A stretch of DNA of 64,000 nt, from contig NZ_JASLER010000008.1 of assembly GCF_030151085.1 (NCBI RefSeq), forward strand, positions 16,611 through 80,610, read 5' to 3'. The DNA comes from Bacteroides sp. GTDB taxonomy: Bacteria > Bacteroidota > Bacteroidia > Bacteroidales > Bacteroidaceae. Shown one piece after another: positions 51,235-60,157 of the stretch (positions are counted from its first letter, which is position 1; each line of letters opens with the position of its first letter). The translations under genes were made by a program, and so were the position numbers. Below the pieces are notes generated by a model that did no database searches, was not told where the DNA came from, and was given only the letters and a program-made list of their open reading frames with translations.

Positions 51235-53151
51235 ATGGAATATACAATTCTAATCCTTCTTCTTCCTTTTCTCTCCTTCCTTATCTTAGGACTGGGAGGA
51301 AAATGGATGTCGCACCGTACCGCCGGTTTTATCGGTACCGCGGTGTTGGGTGCGGTAGCAGTACTTTCATACGCTACGGCATGGCAGTACTTCAGTGCCC
51401 CCCGCCTGGCTGATGGTACGTATGCCACATTGATGCCTTATAATTTCTCGTGGCTACCCTTTACCCCACAGCTCTCAATAGATATGGGCATTCTGCTCGA
51501 TCCTATTTCAGTAATGATGCTGATCGTTATCAGCACCGTTTCGTTTATGGTACACCTTTATTCTTTCGGTTACATGAAAGGAGAGCAGGGATTCCAGCGC
51601 TATTACGCTTTCCTCTCTCTGTTCACCATGTCCATGTTGGGACTGGTTGTAGCAACAAATATCTTCCAGATGTATCTGTTCTGGGAGTTGGTAGGTGTAT
51701 CTTCTTATCTGCTGATTGGTTTCTATTATACTAAGCCGTCGGCTGTTGCCGCATCAAAGAAAGCGTTTATAGTAACCCGCTTTGCCGATTTAGGCTTCCT
51801 GATAGGTATCCTGATTTATGGCTACTACGCAGGAACTTATACTTTCCAACCTAATGAAATGGCTTTGATGAAGGGCGGTGCAGCCATGTTACCGCTGGCT
51901 TTGGGACTGATGTTTATCGGTGGCGCCGGAAAGAGTGCCATGTTCCCGTTGCACATCTGGCTACCGGATGCTATGGAAGGTCCTACGCCTGTCAGCGCAT
52001 TGATCCATGCGGCTACAATGGTGGTTGCAGGTGTCTATTTGGTGGCACGCATGTTCCCATTGTTCATAGAATACGCACCCAGTGTATTGCACATGATAGC
52101 ATACGTAGGTGCATTCACCGCATTCTATGCTGCCAGCGTGGCTTGTGTACAGAGCGATATTAAACGTGTACTTGCCTTCTCTACTATCTCACAGATCGGT
52201 TTTATGATGGTAGCACTGGGTGTATGTACTTCTACCGACCCGCATCATGGCGGATTGGGATATATGGCCGGTATGTATCATCTGTTTACTCATGCTATGT
52301 TCAAAGCATTGCTCTTCCTGGGTGCCGGTAGTATTATCCATGCAGTGCACAGCAATGAAATGTCGGCTATGGGCGGACTTCGCAAATATATGCCGATTAC
52401 ACACATCACATTCCTTATCGCATGTCTTGCCATTGCAGGTATTCCTCCATTCTCAGGATTCTTCTCCAAAGACGAGATATTAACCGCTTGCTTCCAGTTC
52501 AGCCCTGTAATAGGATGGATAATGACGGTGATTGCAGGCATGACCGCATTCTACATGTTTCGCCTCTATTATGGCATCTTCTGGGGGGGCGTAGCGCCCC
52601 GGCAAGAGTCGGCAAGCGATGGAAGCCATCATCATACGCCGCACGAAAGCCCGTTGACAATGACTATTCCGTTGATGTTCCTAGCTGCAATTACTGTTGT
52701 AGGTGGTTGGCAATTCGTTCTGCCTTTCGGACACTTCATCAGTTCCAATGGCACCTCTTATAATATACACCTTGACTGGACAGTAGCCGGAACAAGTATT
52801 GCCGTTGCAGTAGTATCTATCGCCTTAGCTACTTATATGTATGCAGGCAGCAAACAACCTGTAGCCAATGCACTTGCCCGCCGTTTCCACGGCTTGTGGA
52901 CTGCTGCCTATCACCGCTTCTACATCGACGATGTCTATCAATTCATAACTCACCGCATTATCTTCGGCTGCATCTGCCGCCCAATTGCCTGGTGGGACCG
53001 TCATGTAGTAGATGGATTCTTCAATTTCCTCGCATGGAGTGCCAATACCACCAGCGACGAGATACGCGGTTTGCAAAGCGGACGCATCCAGCAATATACG
53101 TTTGTATTCCTGCTAGGTACACTCGCATTAATCCTGCTGTTGCTGTTATAA
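51235..53151 (+). CDS. nuoL: NADH-quinone oxidoreductase subunit L
   Basis: NuoL is the distal antiporter-like proton-pumping subunit. The 638-residue protein carries the Mrp-type core with FWELVGVSSYLLIGF (TM5 glutamate), GGAGKSAMFPLHIWLPDAMEGPTPVSALIHAATMV and IKRVLAFSTISQIGFM, then the long C-terminal lateral helix region. The WGGVAPRQ segment is encoded by a G7 tract followed by a short GC-rich hairpin, a possible slippage point. nuoM follows after a 51-base repeat-containing linker. Confidence 0.95.
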   Translation: MEYTILILLLPFLSFLILGLGGKWMSHRTAGFIGTAVLGAVAVLSYATAWQYFSAPRLADGTYATLMPYNFSWLPFTPQLSIDMGILLDPISVMMLIVISTVSFMVHLYSFGYMKGEQGFQRYYAFLSLFTMSMLGLVVATNIFQMYLFWELVGVSSYLLIGFYYTKPSAVAASKKAFIVTRFADLGFLIGILIYGYYAGTYTFQPNEMALMKGGAAMLPLALGLMFIGGAGKSAMFPLHIWLPDAMEGPTPVSALIHAATMVVAGVYLVARMFPLFIEYAPSVLHMIAYVGAFTAFYAASVACVQSDIKRVLAFSTISQIGFMMVALGVCTSTDPHHGGLGYMAGMYHLFTHAMFKALLFLGAGSIIHAVHSNEMSAMGGLRKYMPITHITFLIACLAIAGIPPFSGFFSKDEILTACFQFSPVIGWIMTVIAGMTAFYMFRLYYGIFWGGVAPRQESASDGSHHHTPHESPLTMTIPLMFLAAITVVGGWQFVLPFGHFISSNGTSYNIHLDWTVAGTSIAVAVVSIALATYMYAGSKQPVANALARRFHGLWTAAYHRFYIDDVYQFITHRIIFGCICRPIAWWDRHVVDGFFNFLAWSANTTSDEIRGLQSGRIQQYTFVFLLGTLALILLLLL

Positions 53152-53202
53152 CCTGAGATATTTCAATCGTAAATTGTAAATCGTTAAATCGTAAATATAA
53201 AG

Positions 53203-54690
53203 ATGAACTTCTTATCCTTATTCGTACTCATCCCCTTGCTAATGCTGCTCGGCCTTTGGCTCAGCCGCAACATAGCTCAAATACGCTCGGTGATGGTGAC
53301 CGGTGCATCGGCTTTGCTGGTACTCTCTGTAGCACTGACAGTGATGTACTTGAATGCCCGCCAAGCAGGTGCCACGGATGAAATGCTGTACCGTGCCAGT
53401 GTGGTTTGGTATCCGGCGCTCCATATTCACTATTCCGTAGGTGTAGATGGTATTTCAGTGGCCATGCTACTCCTTTCGGCTGTTATCGTATTTACCGGAA
53501 CATTCGCTTCCTGGCGTTTGCAACCGCTCACAAAAGAATATTTCCTTTGGTTTACACTACTTTCGATGGGTGTATTCGGTTTCTTTATTTCTACAGACTT
53601 GTTCACCATGTTCATGTTCTACGAAATAGCTCTGATCCCGATGTATCTATTGATCGGCGTGTGGGGTTCGGGACGCAAAGAGTACTCCGCCATGAAGCTG
53701 ACATTGATGCTGATGGGTGGTTCCGCTTTCTTGCTGATCGGTATTCTGGGCATCTACTTCGGTAGTGGCGCTACTTCGATGAACTTATTGGAAATAGCCC
53801 AACTGCATAACATTTCTATCGAACAACAACGTATCTGGTTCCCGCTTACTTTCTTAGGTTTCGGTGTACTGGGTGCCCTGTTCCCCTTCCACACATGGAG
53901 TCCCGACGGTCATGCTTCGGCGCCGACTGCCGTATCTATGCTCCATGCAGGTGTTTTGATGAAATTGGGAGGTTACGGATGTTTTCGTATCGCCATGTAC
54001 CTGATGCCCGAAGCCGCACAAGAATTGGGATGGATATTCCTTATCCTGACAGGTATTTCGGTGGTTTACGGTGCCTTCTCGGCTTGCGTGCAAACCGACT
54101 TGAAGTATATCAATGCTTATTCTTCCGTGTCCCACTGTGGTTTGGTACTTTTCGCTATCCTGATGATGAACCAGACAGCCTGTACGGGTGCTGTGCTGCA
54201 AATGCTCAGCCACGGATTGATGACAGCCTTGTTCTTTGCTTTGATCGGTATGATATACGGACGTACCCATACACGTGATGTACGTGAGCTTTCCGGTTTA
54301 ATGAAGATTATGCCTTTCCTGGCCGTTTGCTATGTGATTGCCGGTCTTGCTAACTTAGGTTTGCCGGGGCTTAGTGGTTTCGTTGCCGAAATGACGATCT
54401 TTACCGGTTCCTTCCAGCATCCTGATACTTTCCATCGTGCATGGACCATCATTGCTTGTACTTCCATCGTGATTACAGCCGTCTATATTCTGAGACTGGT
54501 AGGTAAGATACTCTACGGTACCTGTACCAACAAACACCATCTCGCTTTGACCGATGCCACTTGGGATGAACGCACAGCCGTTATCATTCTCATTGCCTGC
54601 GTTGCTGCTTTGGGTATGGCACCGTGGTGGATAAGTGGCATGATCGGAGACAGCGTGCTGCCGGTTATCAATCAATTGGCCGCATACTAA
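53203..54690 (+). CDS. nuoM: NADH-quinone oxidoreductase subunit M
   Basis: This 495-residue antiporter-like subunit has about 14 helices with MFMFYEIALIPMYLLIGVWG (TM5 glutamate), FPFHTWSPDGHASAPTAVSMLHAGVLMKLGGYG and LKYINAYSSVSHCGLVLF. It forms the middle proton channel of the membrane arm between NuoL and NuoN. It ends 33 bases before nuoN, in a linker of AATCACT-type repeats. Confidence 0.95.
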   Translation: MNFLSLFVLIPLLMLLGLWLSRNIAQIRSVMVTGASALLVLSVALTVMYLNARQAGATDEMLYRASVVWYPALHIHYSVGVDGISVAMLLLSAVIVFTGTFASWRLQPLTKEYFLWFTLLSMGVFGFFISTDLFTMFMFYEIALIPMYLLIGVWGSGRKEYSAMKLTLMLMGGSAFLLIGILGIYFGSGATSMNLLEIAQLHNISIEQQRIWFPLTFLGFGVLGALFPFHTWSPDGHASAPTAVSMLHAGVLMKLGGYGCFRIAMYLMPEAAQELGWIFLILTGISVVYGAFSACVQTDLKYINAYSSVSHCGLVLFAILMMNQTACTGAVLQMLSHGLMTALFFALIGMIYGRTHTRDVRELSGLMKIMPFLAVCYVIAGLANLGLPGLSGFVAEMTIFTGSFQHPDTFHRAWTIIACTSIVITAVYILRLVGKILYGTCTNKHHLALTDATWDERTAVIILIACVAALGMAPWWISGMIGDSVLPVINQLAAY

Positions 54691-54723
54691 TCACTAATCA
54701 CTAATCGTTAATCACTAAACAAC

Positions 54724-56163
54724 ATGGATTATTCCCAATTTTTCATACTGAAAGAGGAGCTATCACTGATAGCGGTTATCATTATCCTCTTTGTAGCTGA
54801 CCTCTTCATGAGTCCGGATGCACACAAGAACAGTGGCAAGCCGGTACTGAACTCGATGCTACCTGTGATCCTACTCGCTATACATACGCTTATCACGATA
54901 GTACCCGGTCCCGAGGCTGAAGCTTTCGGTGGTATGTATCACAATGCACCGATTCAAAGCATTGTGAAGTCTATCCTCAGTGTGGGTACACTCATTGTAT
55001 TCCTGATGGCACACGAGTGGATGCGTCGTCCTGACACAGCTATCAAGCAAGGCGAGTTCTACGTATTGACACTCTCTACCCTGCTGGGTATGTACTTCAT
55101 GATTTCCGCCGGACACTTCCTGATGTTCTTCATCGGACTGGAAACGGCAAGTATCCCGATGGCAGCGTTGGTTGCTTTCGATAAATACCGTCACCACTCT
55201 GCCGAGGCAGGTGCCAAGTATATCCTCACAGCACTTTTCTCCAGCGGTCTGTTACTGTACGGCATCTCTCTGATGTACGGTTCTATCGGTACACTCTATT
55301 TCAATGATATACCTGCACATCTTGATGGCAACGCTTTGCAGATTATGGCATTCGTCTTCTTCTTCTCGGGCATGGGCTTCAAGATTTCATTGGTACCTTT
55401 CCACCTGTGGACGGCAGACGTATACGAGGGTGCACCGAGTACGGTAACTGCTTACCTGAGCGTTATTTCCAAAGGTTCTGCCGCATTTGTTTTGATGACG
55501 ATACTGTATAAAGTATTTGCACCAATGGTTATCCAATGGCAGGAAGTACTTTACTGGGTGACGATTGTTTCTATCACACTTGCTAACCTATTTGCGCTGC
55601 GCCAGGAAAACTTGAAACGTCTGATGGCATTCTCCAGTATTTCACAAGCCGGATATATCATGTTGGGTGTGATAAGTGGAACATCACAAGGTATGGCGTC
55701 TTTGGTTTACTATGTGTTGATTTACCTGTTTGCCAATCTAGCCGTATTCTCTGTTATAACCATTGTAGCGCTCCGTTCTCATAAGTACACACTCGAAGAC
55801 TACAACGGACTGTACAGCACCAATCCCAAATTGGCATTCATCATGACGCTGGCATTATTCTCACTGGCAGGTATTCCACCGTTTGCAGGCTTCTTCTCGA
55901 AGTTCTTTATCTTCGCAGCAGCCTTCCAGAGCGGATTCCACTTGCTGGTATTCATTGCATTGGTCAACACGGTATTGTCTCTGTACTATTATCTGAAGAT
56001 CGTAAAAGCCATGTATATCGTTAAGAGCGATGAGCCGATTGCAGCTTTCCGCAGTGACAATTACACACGTGCCAGTCTTGTTATCTGTACGCTGGGCATT
56101 GTAGTGCTGAGTATCGCCAGTGTGGTATATCAATCCATTGACAAGTTCTCCTTCGGTATGTAA
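54724..56163 (+). CDS. nuoN: NADH-quinone oxidoreductase subunit N
   Basis: The last subunit of the operon, 479 residues and about 14 helices, has the antiporter-like core with MFFIGLETASIPMAALVAFDK, GMGFKISLVPFHLWTADVYEGAPSTVTAYLS and LKRLMAFSSISQAGYIMLG. It is the antiporter subunit closest to NuoK and NuoJ. A strong hairpin follows at 56203-56257, closing the operon. Confidence 0.95.
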   Translation: MDYSQFFILKEELSLIAVIIILFVADLFMSPDAHKNSGKPVLNSMLPVILLAIHTLITIVPGPEAEAFGGMYHNAPIQSIVKSILSVGTLIVFLMAHEWMRRPDTAIKQGEFYVLTLSTLLGMYFMISAGHFLMFFIGLETASIPMAALVAFDKYRHHSAEAGAKYILTALFSSGLLLYGISLMYGSIGTLYFNDIPAHLDGNALQIMAFVFFFSGMGFKISLVPFHLWTADVYEGAPSTVTAYLSVISKGSAAFVLMTILYKVFAPMVIQWQEVLYWVTIVSITLANLFALRQENLKRLMAFSSISQAGYIMLGVISGTSQGMASLVYYVLIYLFANLAVFSVITIVALRSHKYTLEDYNGLYSTNPKLAFIMTLALFSLAGIPPFAGFFSKFFIFAAAFQSGFHLLVFIALVNTVLSLYYYLKIVKAMYIVKSDEPIAAFRSDNYTRASLVICTLGIVVLSIASVVYQSIDKFSFGM

Positions 56164-56202
56164 AGTGAACTTCTCTCGTAAAAGAGAACATTATACTCAT
56201 AA

Positions 56203-56257
56203 AAAGTAATCCCCTTCCCCTACTCTATTTTAGAAGTATGGAAGGGGATATTACTTT
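56203..56257 (+). terminator. Hairpin closing the nuo operon
   Basis: AAAGTAATCCCCTTCC (56203-56218) pairs with GGAAGGGGATATTACTTT (56240-56257) apart from a short bulge. No long T-run follows. A second small hairpin (TTCTCT/AGAGAA) lies at 56171-56188. Confidence 0.7.
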
Positions 56258-56277
56258 CAGGTCTATATGTTTTTTCC

Positions 56278-56285
56278 TATCTTTG
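56278..56285 (+). promoter_or_regulatory. -7 box (TATCTTTG) of the GH27 gene
   Basis: TATCTTTG lies 28 bases before the alpha-galactosidase ATG and just after the nuo terminator, so the GH27 gene is transcribed on its own. Confidence 0.65.
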
Positions 56286-56313
56286 CCACGCGGTTAACAA
56301 ACTACAGATATTT

Positions 56314-57918
56314 ATGAAAAAAGCACTTCTATTCCTATGTGCTTTAGCTCTTGGATTATCTTCCAAAGTATGTGCTATAGCCCCTACAGTCTTCGAGCCT
56401 CCTATTATGGGATGGAGTTCTTGGAACACTTACCGAATTAATATCAATGGTGAGCTGATAAAAAAACAAGCCAATGCCATGGTACAAGCCGGGCTGAAAG
56501 ATGCAGGATATTCCTACGTCAATGTAGATGATGGTTTCTTTGGTTGGCGAGATGAAAAAGGAGTATTGCAACCACATCCCGAACGTTTTCCAAATGGTTT
56601 GAAAGAGATAGCCGACCATATCCATTCATTAGGATTGAAAGCCGGCATCTACTCCGATGCAGGAAGCAACACATGCGGCTCCATCTGGGATAAAGATAAA
56701 AATGGAATCGGTGTCGGTCTTTATGGATATGAGCATCAGGATGCCACTTTATACTTTAAGGACTGGGGATTTGACTTCATCAAGATTGACTATTGCGGTG
56801 CAGGACAGGAACTGAACCTGGAGGAAGAGAAACGATACACCGAAATCCGCCAAGCTATCGATAATATCGGTTGCAATCATGTATCCATCAATATCTGCCG
56901 ATGGGCTTTTCCGGGTACATGGGCGAAGAAACTAGCACGTTCGTGGCGAATCAGTTCGGACATCAATCCGTCATGGGGATCGGTAAAGTATATCATAGGA
57001 AAGAACCTCTACTTGTCGGCTTATGCAGGCGAAGGTCATTACAACGATATGGACATGCTGGAGATAGGACGCGGGCTGAAACCCGAAGAAGAAGAAGTGC
57101 ACTTCGGCATGTGGTGTATCATGAGTTCGCCCTTGCTGATAGGCTGCGACCTGACTACCATCCCCGAAGCCTCATTGAAACTACTAAAAAACAAGGAACT
57201 CATCGCTTTGAATCAAGATATACTGGGCCTACAGGCAAGCGTAGTGCAGCATGCTGATGCAGGATATGTATTGGCCAAAGACATAGAGCAGAAGCGTGGT
57301 AAGATGCGTGCAGTGGCTCTATACAATCCGTCAGACAGCATCTGCGACTTTTCCGTCCCAATAGATATACTGGAACTAGGCGGAAAAGTGAAAGCACGAG
57401 ACCTGATAAAGCAACAAGACCTGCCCGTAATAAAGGAAACACTGAAACACAAGTTACCTCCCCATAGCGTACTAATCTTGCGACTGGAAGCTGAAAAAAG
57501 GCTGGAACCCATGCGTTATGAAGCCGAATGGGCTTATCTGCCTTGTTTCAACGACTTGGTTGCTACACCCAAAAACATCATCTACACCCCGATACCTGAA
57601 GCATCCGGAGGCATGATTGTAAGCTATATAGGCGGAAAGAAAGAGAACTGTGCAGAGTGGAAAGAAGTCTTCAGCGAACAAGGAGGCAACTACGAAATGA
57701 CTATCCAATACATACCCCGGTCAGGTTGCAAACTCGAAATCACGGTGAATAATGACAAGACCGTGATGTTCAGTTCCCTGCCCGATAAAGGACAAGGAAA
57801 ATTAGCTTCAGTTTCTATCCCTATACACCTGAAACCGGGTTACAATACCGTAAGTATGGGAAGCTCTTATTGCTGGGCACCGGATATCGACTGCTTTACT
57901 TTATCGACAACGAAATAA
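56314..57918 (+). CDS. GH27 alpha-galactosidase with C-terminal carbohydrate-binding domain
   Basis: The exported 534-residue protein (signal peptide to about Ala22) begins its catalytic barrel with MGWSSWNTY. The nucleophile is Asp159 in FIKIDYCG and the acid/base Asp216 in WRISSDI; NDMDMLEIG is also conserved. It should release alpha-linked galactose (or N-acetylgalactosamine in some relatives) with retention. After a beta-sandwich domain common to GH27, residues about 400-534 form an added CBM6/35-like sandwich (MRYEAEWAYL, PGYNTVSMG). It lies alone between nuo and the AraC/uxu genes. Confidence 0.92.
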   Translation: MKKALLFLCALALGLSSKVCAIAPTVFEPPIMGWSSWNTYRININGELIKKQANAMVQAGLKDAGYSYVNVDDGFFGWRDEKGVLQPHPERFPNGLKEIADHIHSLGLKAGIYSDAGSNTCGSIWDKDKNGIGVGLYGYEHQDATLYFKDWGFDFIKIDYCGAGQELNLEEEKRYTEIRQAIDNIGCNHVSINICRWAFPGTWAKKLARSWRISSDINPSWGSVKYIIGKNLYLSAYAGEGHYNDMDMLEIGRGLKPEEEEVHFGMWCIMSSPLLIGCDLTTIPEASLKLLKNKELIALNQDILGLQASVVQHADAGYVLAKDIEQKRGKMRAVALYNPSDSICDFSVPIDILELGGKVKARDLIKQQDLPVIKETLKHKLPPHSVLILRLEAEKRLEPMRYEAEWAYLPCFNDLVATPKNIIYTPIPEASGGMIVSYIGGKKENCAEWKEVFSEQGGNYEMTIQYIPRSGCKLEITVNNDKTVMFSSLPDKGQGKLASVSIPIHLKPGYNTVSMGSSYCWAPDIDCFTLSTTK

Positions 57919-57933
57919 GCTAACCGCTATTGC

Positions 57934-58803
57934 TCACTTCAGAATTTGACTTCTGTACTGTGTAGGCGTCATATTCATAAGCTGCTTGAAGGTACGGTTA
58001 AAGTGAGAAATAGAATCAAAACCACACTCTATGGCTATCTGCGAGACGTCCATATCGCCGATAGTCAATAGCTTGCAGGCATATCCCACACGCATATCCA
58101 CCACATATTGCAAGAAAGTCTTGCTGGTGGTTTCTTTGAAGAAGCGGCAGAAGGCAGTTGCGTTCATATTCGCCATTTCAGCTATTTCGTTCAGTTTGAG
58201 GTTGCGGGTATAGTTGCTATTGATGAAGGAGATTATTTTATCAATCCGCTTGTTCCCCATAGATGGAAATTTCTCGTAATAACAGGGGCTTGCCAGTATC
58301 TTCTTTTGAGAAATATTCGCCAGTTCTTGCAATGTCTCCAACAGGACACTAATCTGACGGAAACCTTTTAATTCGGGAAAGTCCGCTATCTGCTTGCTTA
58401 CGTTTGCTATGCTCTTTTTGGGAAAAAGTATGCCACGCTTGGACTCTTCCAACAATGTTTTTATCTGAATAAATTGTGGATAATAGCTCAATGAGTATTG
58501 CAGAAAGTTCTGTTCAAACTGGATGATGGTACCCTGCACCCGCAAAGTAGATGCTTCGGAATGATACATATCGTCACTACGCATATAATGAGGGAGATTT
58601 GGGCCAAACAGTATCATATCGCCAGCCGAATACTTCTCAATACAATCGCCCACAAAACATGAGCCATGACTCTCTTTCACATAAATAATCTCGTACTGGT
58701 TATGAAAGTGCCACGGATACGTGAAACGATTATAGTCGTAATACCGTGCTCTTATCGGGTTGTACTCCGATATTTGCAGCCGTTCGTTCATGATTTGTCT
58801 CAT
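57934..58803 (-). CDS. AraC-family transcriptional regulator with cupin sensor domain
   Basis: Residues about 15-165 form a cupin-like sensing domain (FTYPWHFHNQYEIIYV, with HxH metal or sugar contacts). The C-terminal 100 residues form the AraC double helix-turn-helix (LKLNEIAEMANMNATAFCRFFKE and VSQIAIECGFDSISHFNRTFK). A longer ORF starting at 58836 is rejected because the minus-strand promoter box at 58834-58841 covers its start codon. The ATG at 58803 is preceded by an AGGGAT-like sequence. Divergent placement from uxuA makes it the likely activator of the uxuA-SDR operon, probably sensing a hexuronate or galactoside. Confidence 0.88.
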   Translation of the reverse strand: MRQIMNERLQISEYNPIRARYYDYNRFTYPWHFHNQYEIIYVKESHGSCFVGDCIEKYSAGDMILFGPNLPHYMRSDDMYHSEASTLRVQGTIIQFEQNFLQYSLSYYPQFIQIKTLLEESKRGILFPKKSIANVSKQIADFPELKGFRQISVLLETLQELANISQKKILASPCYYEKFPSMGNKRIDKIISFINSNYTRNLKLNEIAEMANMNATAFCRFFKETTSKTFLQYVVDMRVGYACKLLTIGDMDVSQIAIECGFDSISHFNRTFKQLMNMTPTQYRSQILK

Positions 58804-58833
58804 AACTATCCCTTTTAGCCATTGTCTTATCCG

Positions 58834-58841
58834 CAAAGATA
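58834..58841 (-). promoter_or_regulatory. -7 box (TATCTTTG) of the AraC gene
   Basis: The reverse complement of 58834-58841 is TATCTTTG, 31 bases before the ATG at 58803. A TTG lies 22 bases upstream of it. It fixes the AraC start. Confidence 0.6.
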
Positions 58842-58929
58842 ACTAAAGGAAGCAAATCAACTCCAAGCAGTTGCAAAAATCCGCACATATCCTGCAAATA
58901 TTCTTCTATCGTAGATTTGTATTTGTGCA

Positions 58930-58937
58930 TATCTTTG
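58930..58937 (+). promoter_or_regulatory. -7 box (TATCTTTG) of the uxuA operon
   Basis: TATCTTTG lies 39 bases before the uxuA ATG. The 88 bases between this and the AraC box form the shared divergent control region. Confidence 0.62.
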
Positions 58938-58975
58938 CAACTGACAATCAATATTATCACTAATACGGAAAGAGT

Positions 58976-60145
58976 ATGGAAAAGACTTGGAGATGGTTTG
59001 GCAAGAAAGACAAGATCACGCTCGACATGCTTCGGCAAATTGGAGTAGAAGGTATCGTAACCGCTTTACACGACGTACCCAACGGCGAAGTGTGGACTGT
59101 GGAAGCCATCAACGAACTGAAAGAGTATATAGAATCCTACGGTCTTCGCTGGTCGGTTGTCGAAAGCCTGCCCGTTTGCGAAGCCATCAAATACGCCGGA
59201 GCAGAACGCGACGAATTAATCGAGAAGTACAAAGTAAGTCTTGCCAATCTGGGTAAATGTGGTGTAAAAACTGTATGCTACAACTTTATGCCCGTTATCG
59301 ACTGGATACGTACCGACTTACAACATCCTTGGGCCGATGGTACTTCATCACTCTACTTCGACCGCATTCGTTTCGCCTACTTCGACCTGCGCATTCTGCA
59401 ACGCGAAGGAGCCGAAAAAGAATACTCCTCCGAAGAGCTTGCCAAAGTCACCGAACTGGACAAAACCATCACCGAAGCCGAAAAAGACGAACTTGTCGAT
59501 ACCATTATCGTGAAGACGCAAGGCTTTGTAAACGGCAACATCAAGGAAGGAGACAAGAATCCAGTGAATATCTTCAAGAATCTGCTGGCTCTCTATAAAG
59601 GAATCGACCGCGACATGCTGCGCGAGAACATGCGTTATTTCCTTGCCGCCATCATGCCCGTTTGCGACGAATTCGGAGTGAATATGTGCGTGCATCCCGA
59701 CGATCCTCCTTTTCAAGTTTTAGGTCTGCCGCGCATCGTTACCGATGAAACGGATATCGCCTGGTTCCTGAATGCCGTTGATAATCCTCATAACGGATTG
59801 ACCTTCTGCGCCGGTTCGCTCAGTGCAGGCGAACAGAATGATACCCGTGAGCTAGCAAAGAAGTTTGCTTCACGTACCCACTTCGTCCACCTGCGCAGCA
59901 CCGCTGCCATGCCGGGAGGTAACTTCATCGAAAGTTCCCATTTGGAAGGACGCGGGCATCTCATCGACCTTATCGGCATCTTCGAGAAAGAAAACCCTGC
60001 CCTACCCATGCGTGTAGATCACGGGCGGATGATGCTGGGAGATGAAGATAAAGGATACAATCCCGGATATTCCTTCCATGGGCGCATGTTGGCGTTGGCA
60101 CAGGTAGAGGGGATGATGGCAGTTATAAGAAGAAATCAACAATGA
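58976..60145 (+). CDS. uxuA: Mannonate dehydratase
   Basis: UxuA dehydrates D-mannonate to 2-keto-3-deoxy-D-gluconate in the glucuronate branch. The 389-residue protein matches the family length. N-terminal WRWFGKKDKITLDMLRQIGVEGIVTALH is typical, and the metal- and substrate-binding residues lie in MCVHPDDPPF, FCAGSLSAG, FVHLRST and MRVDHGRMM. An oxidoreductase gene follows after 12 bases, giving a complete fructuronate-to-KDG pair. An AraC regulator diverges upstream. Confidence 0.95.
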   Translation: MEKTWRWFGKKDKITLDMLRQIGVEGIVTALHDVPNGEVWTVEAINELKEYIESYGLRWSVVESLPVCEAIKYAGAERDELIEKYKVSLANLGKCGVKTVCYNFMPVIDWIRTDLQHPWADGTSSLYFDRIRFAYFDLRILQREGAEKEYSSEELAKVTELDKTITEAEKDELVDTIIVKTQGFVNGNIKEGDKNPVNIFKNLLALYKGIDRDMLRENMRYFLAAIMPVCDEFGVNMCVHPDDPPFQVLGLPRIVTDETDIAWFLNAVDNPHNGLTFCAGSLSAGEQNDTRELAKKFASRTHFVHLRSTAAMPGGNFIESSHLEGRGHLIDLIGIFEKENPALPMRVDHGRMMLGDEDKGYNPGYSFHGRMLALAQVEGMMAVIRRNQQ

Positions 60146-60157
60146 AACTTTAATATC

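Noticed and set aside
52585..52610. G7 tract in nuoL as a frameshift or phase-variation site
   Set aside because: The frame is intact and the protein has normal length; a single short tract in an essential subunit is weak evidence.
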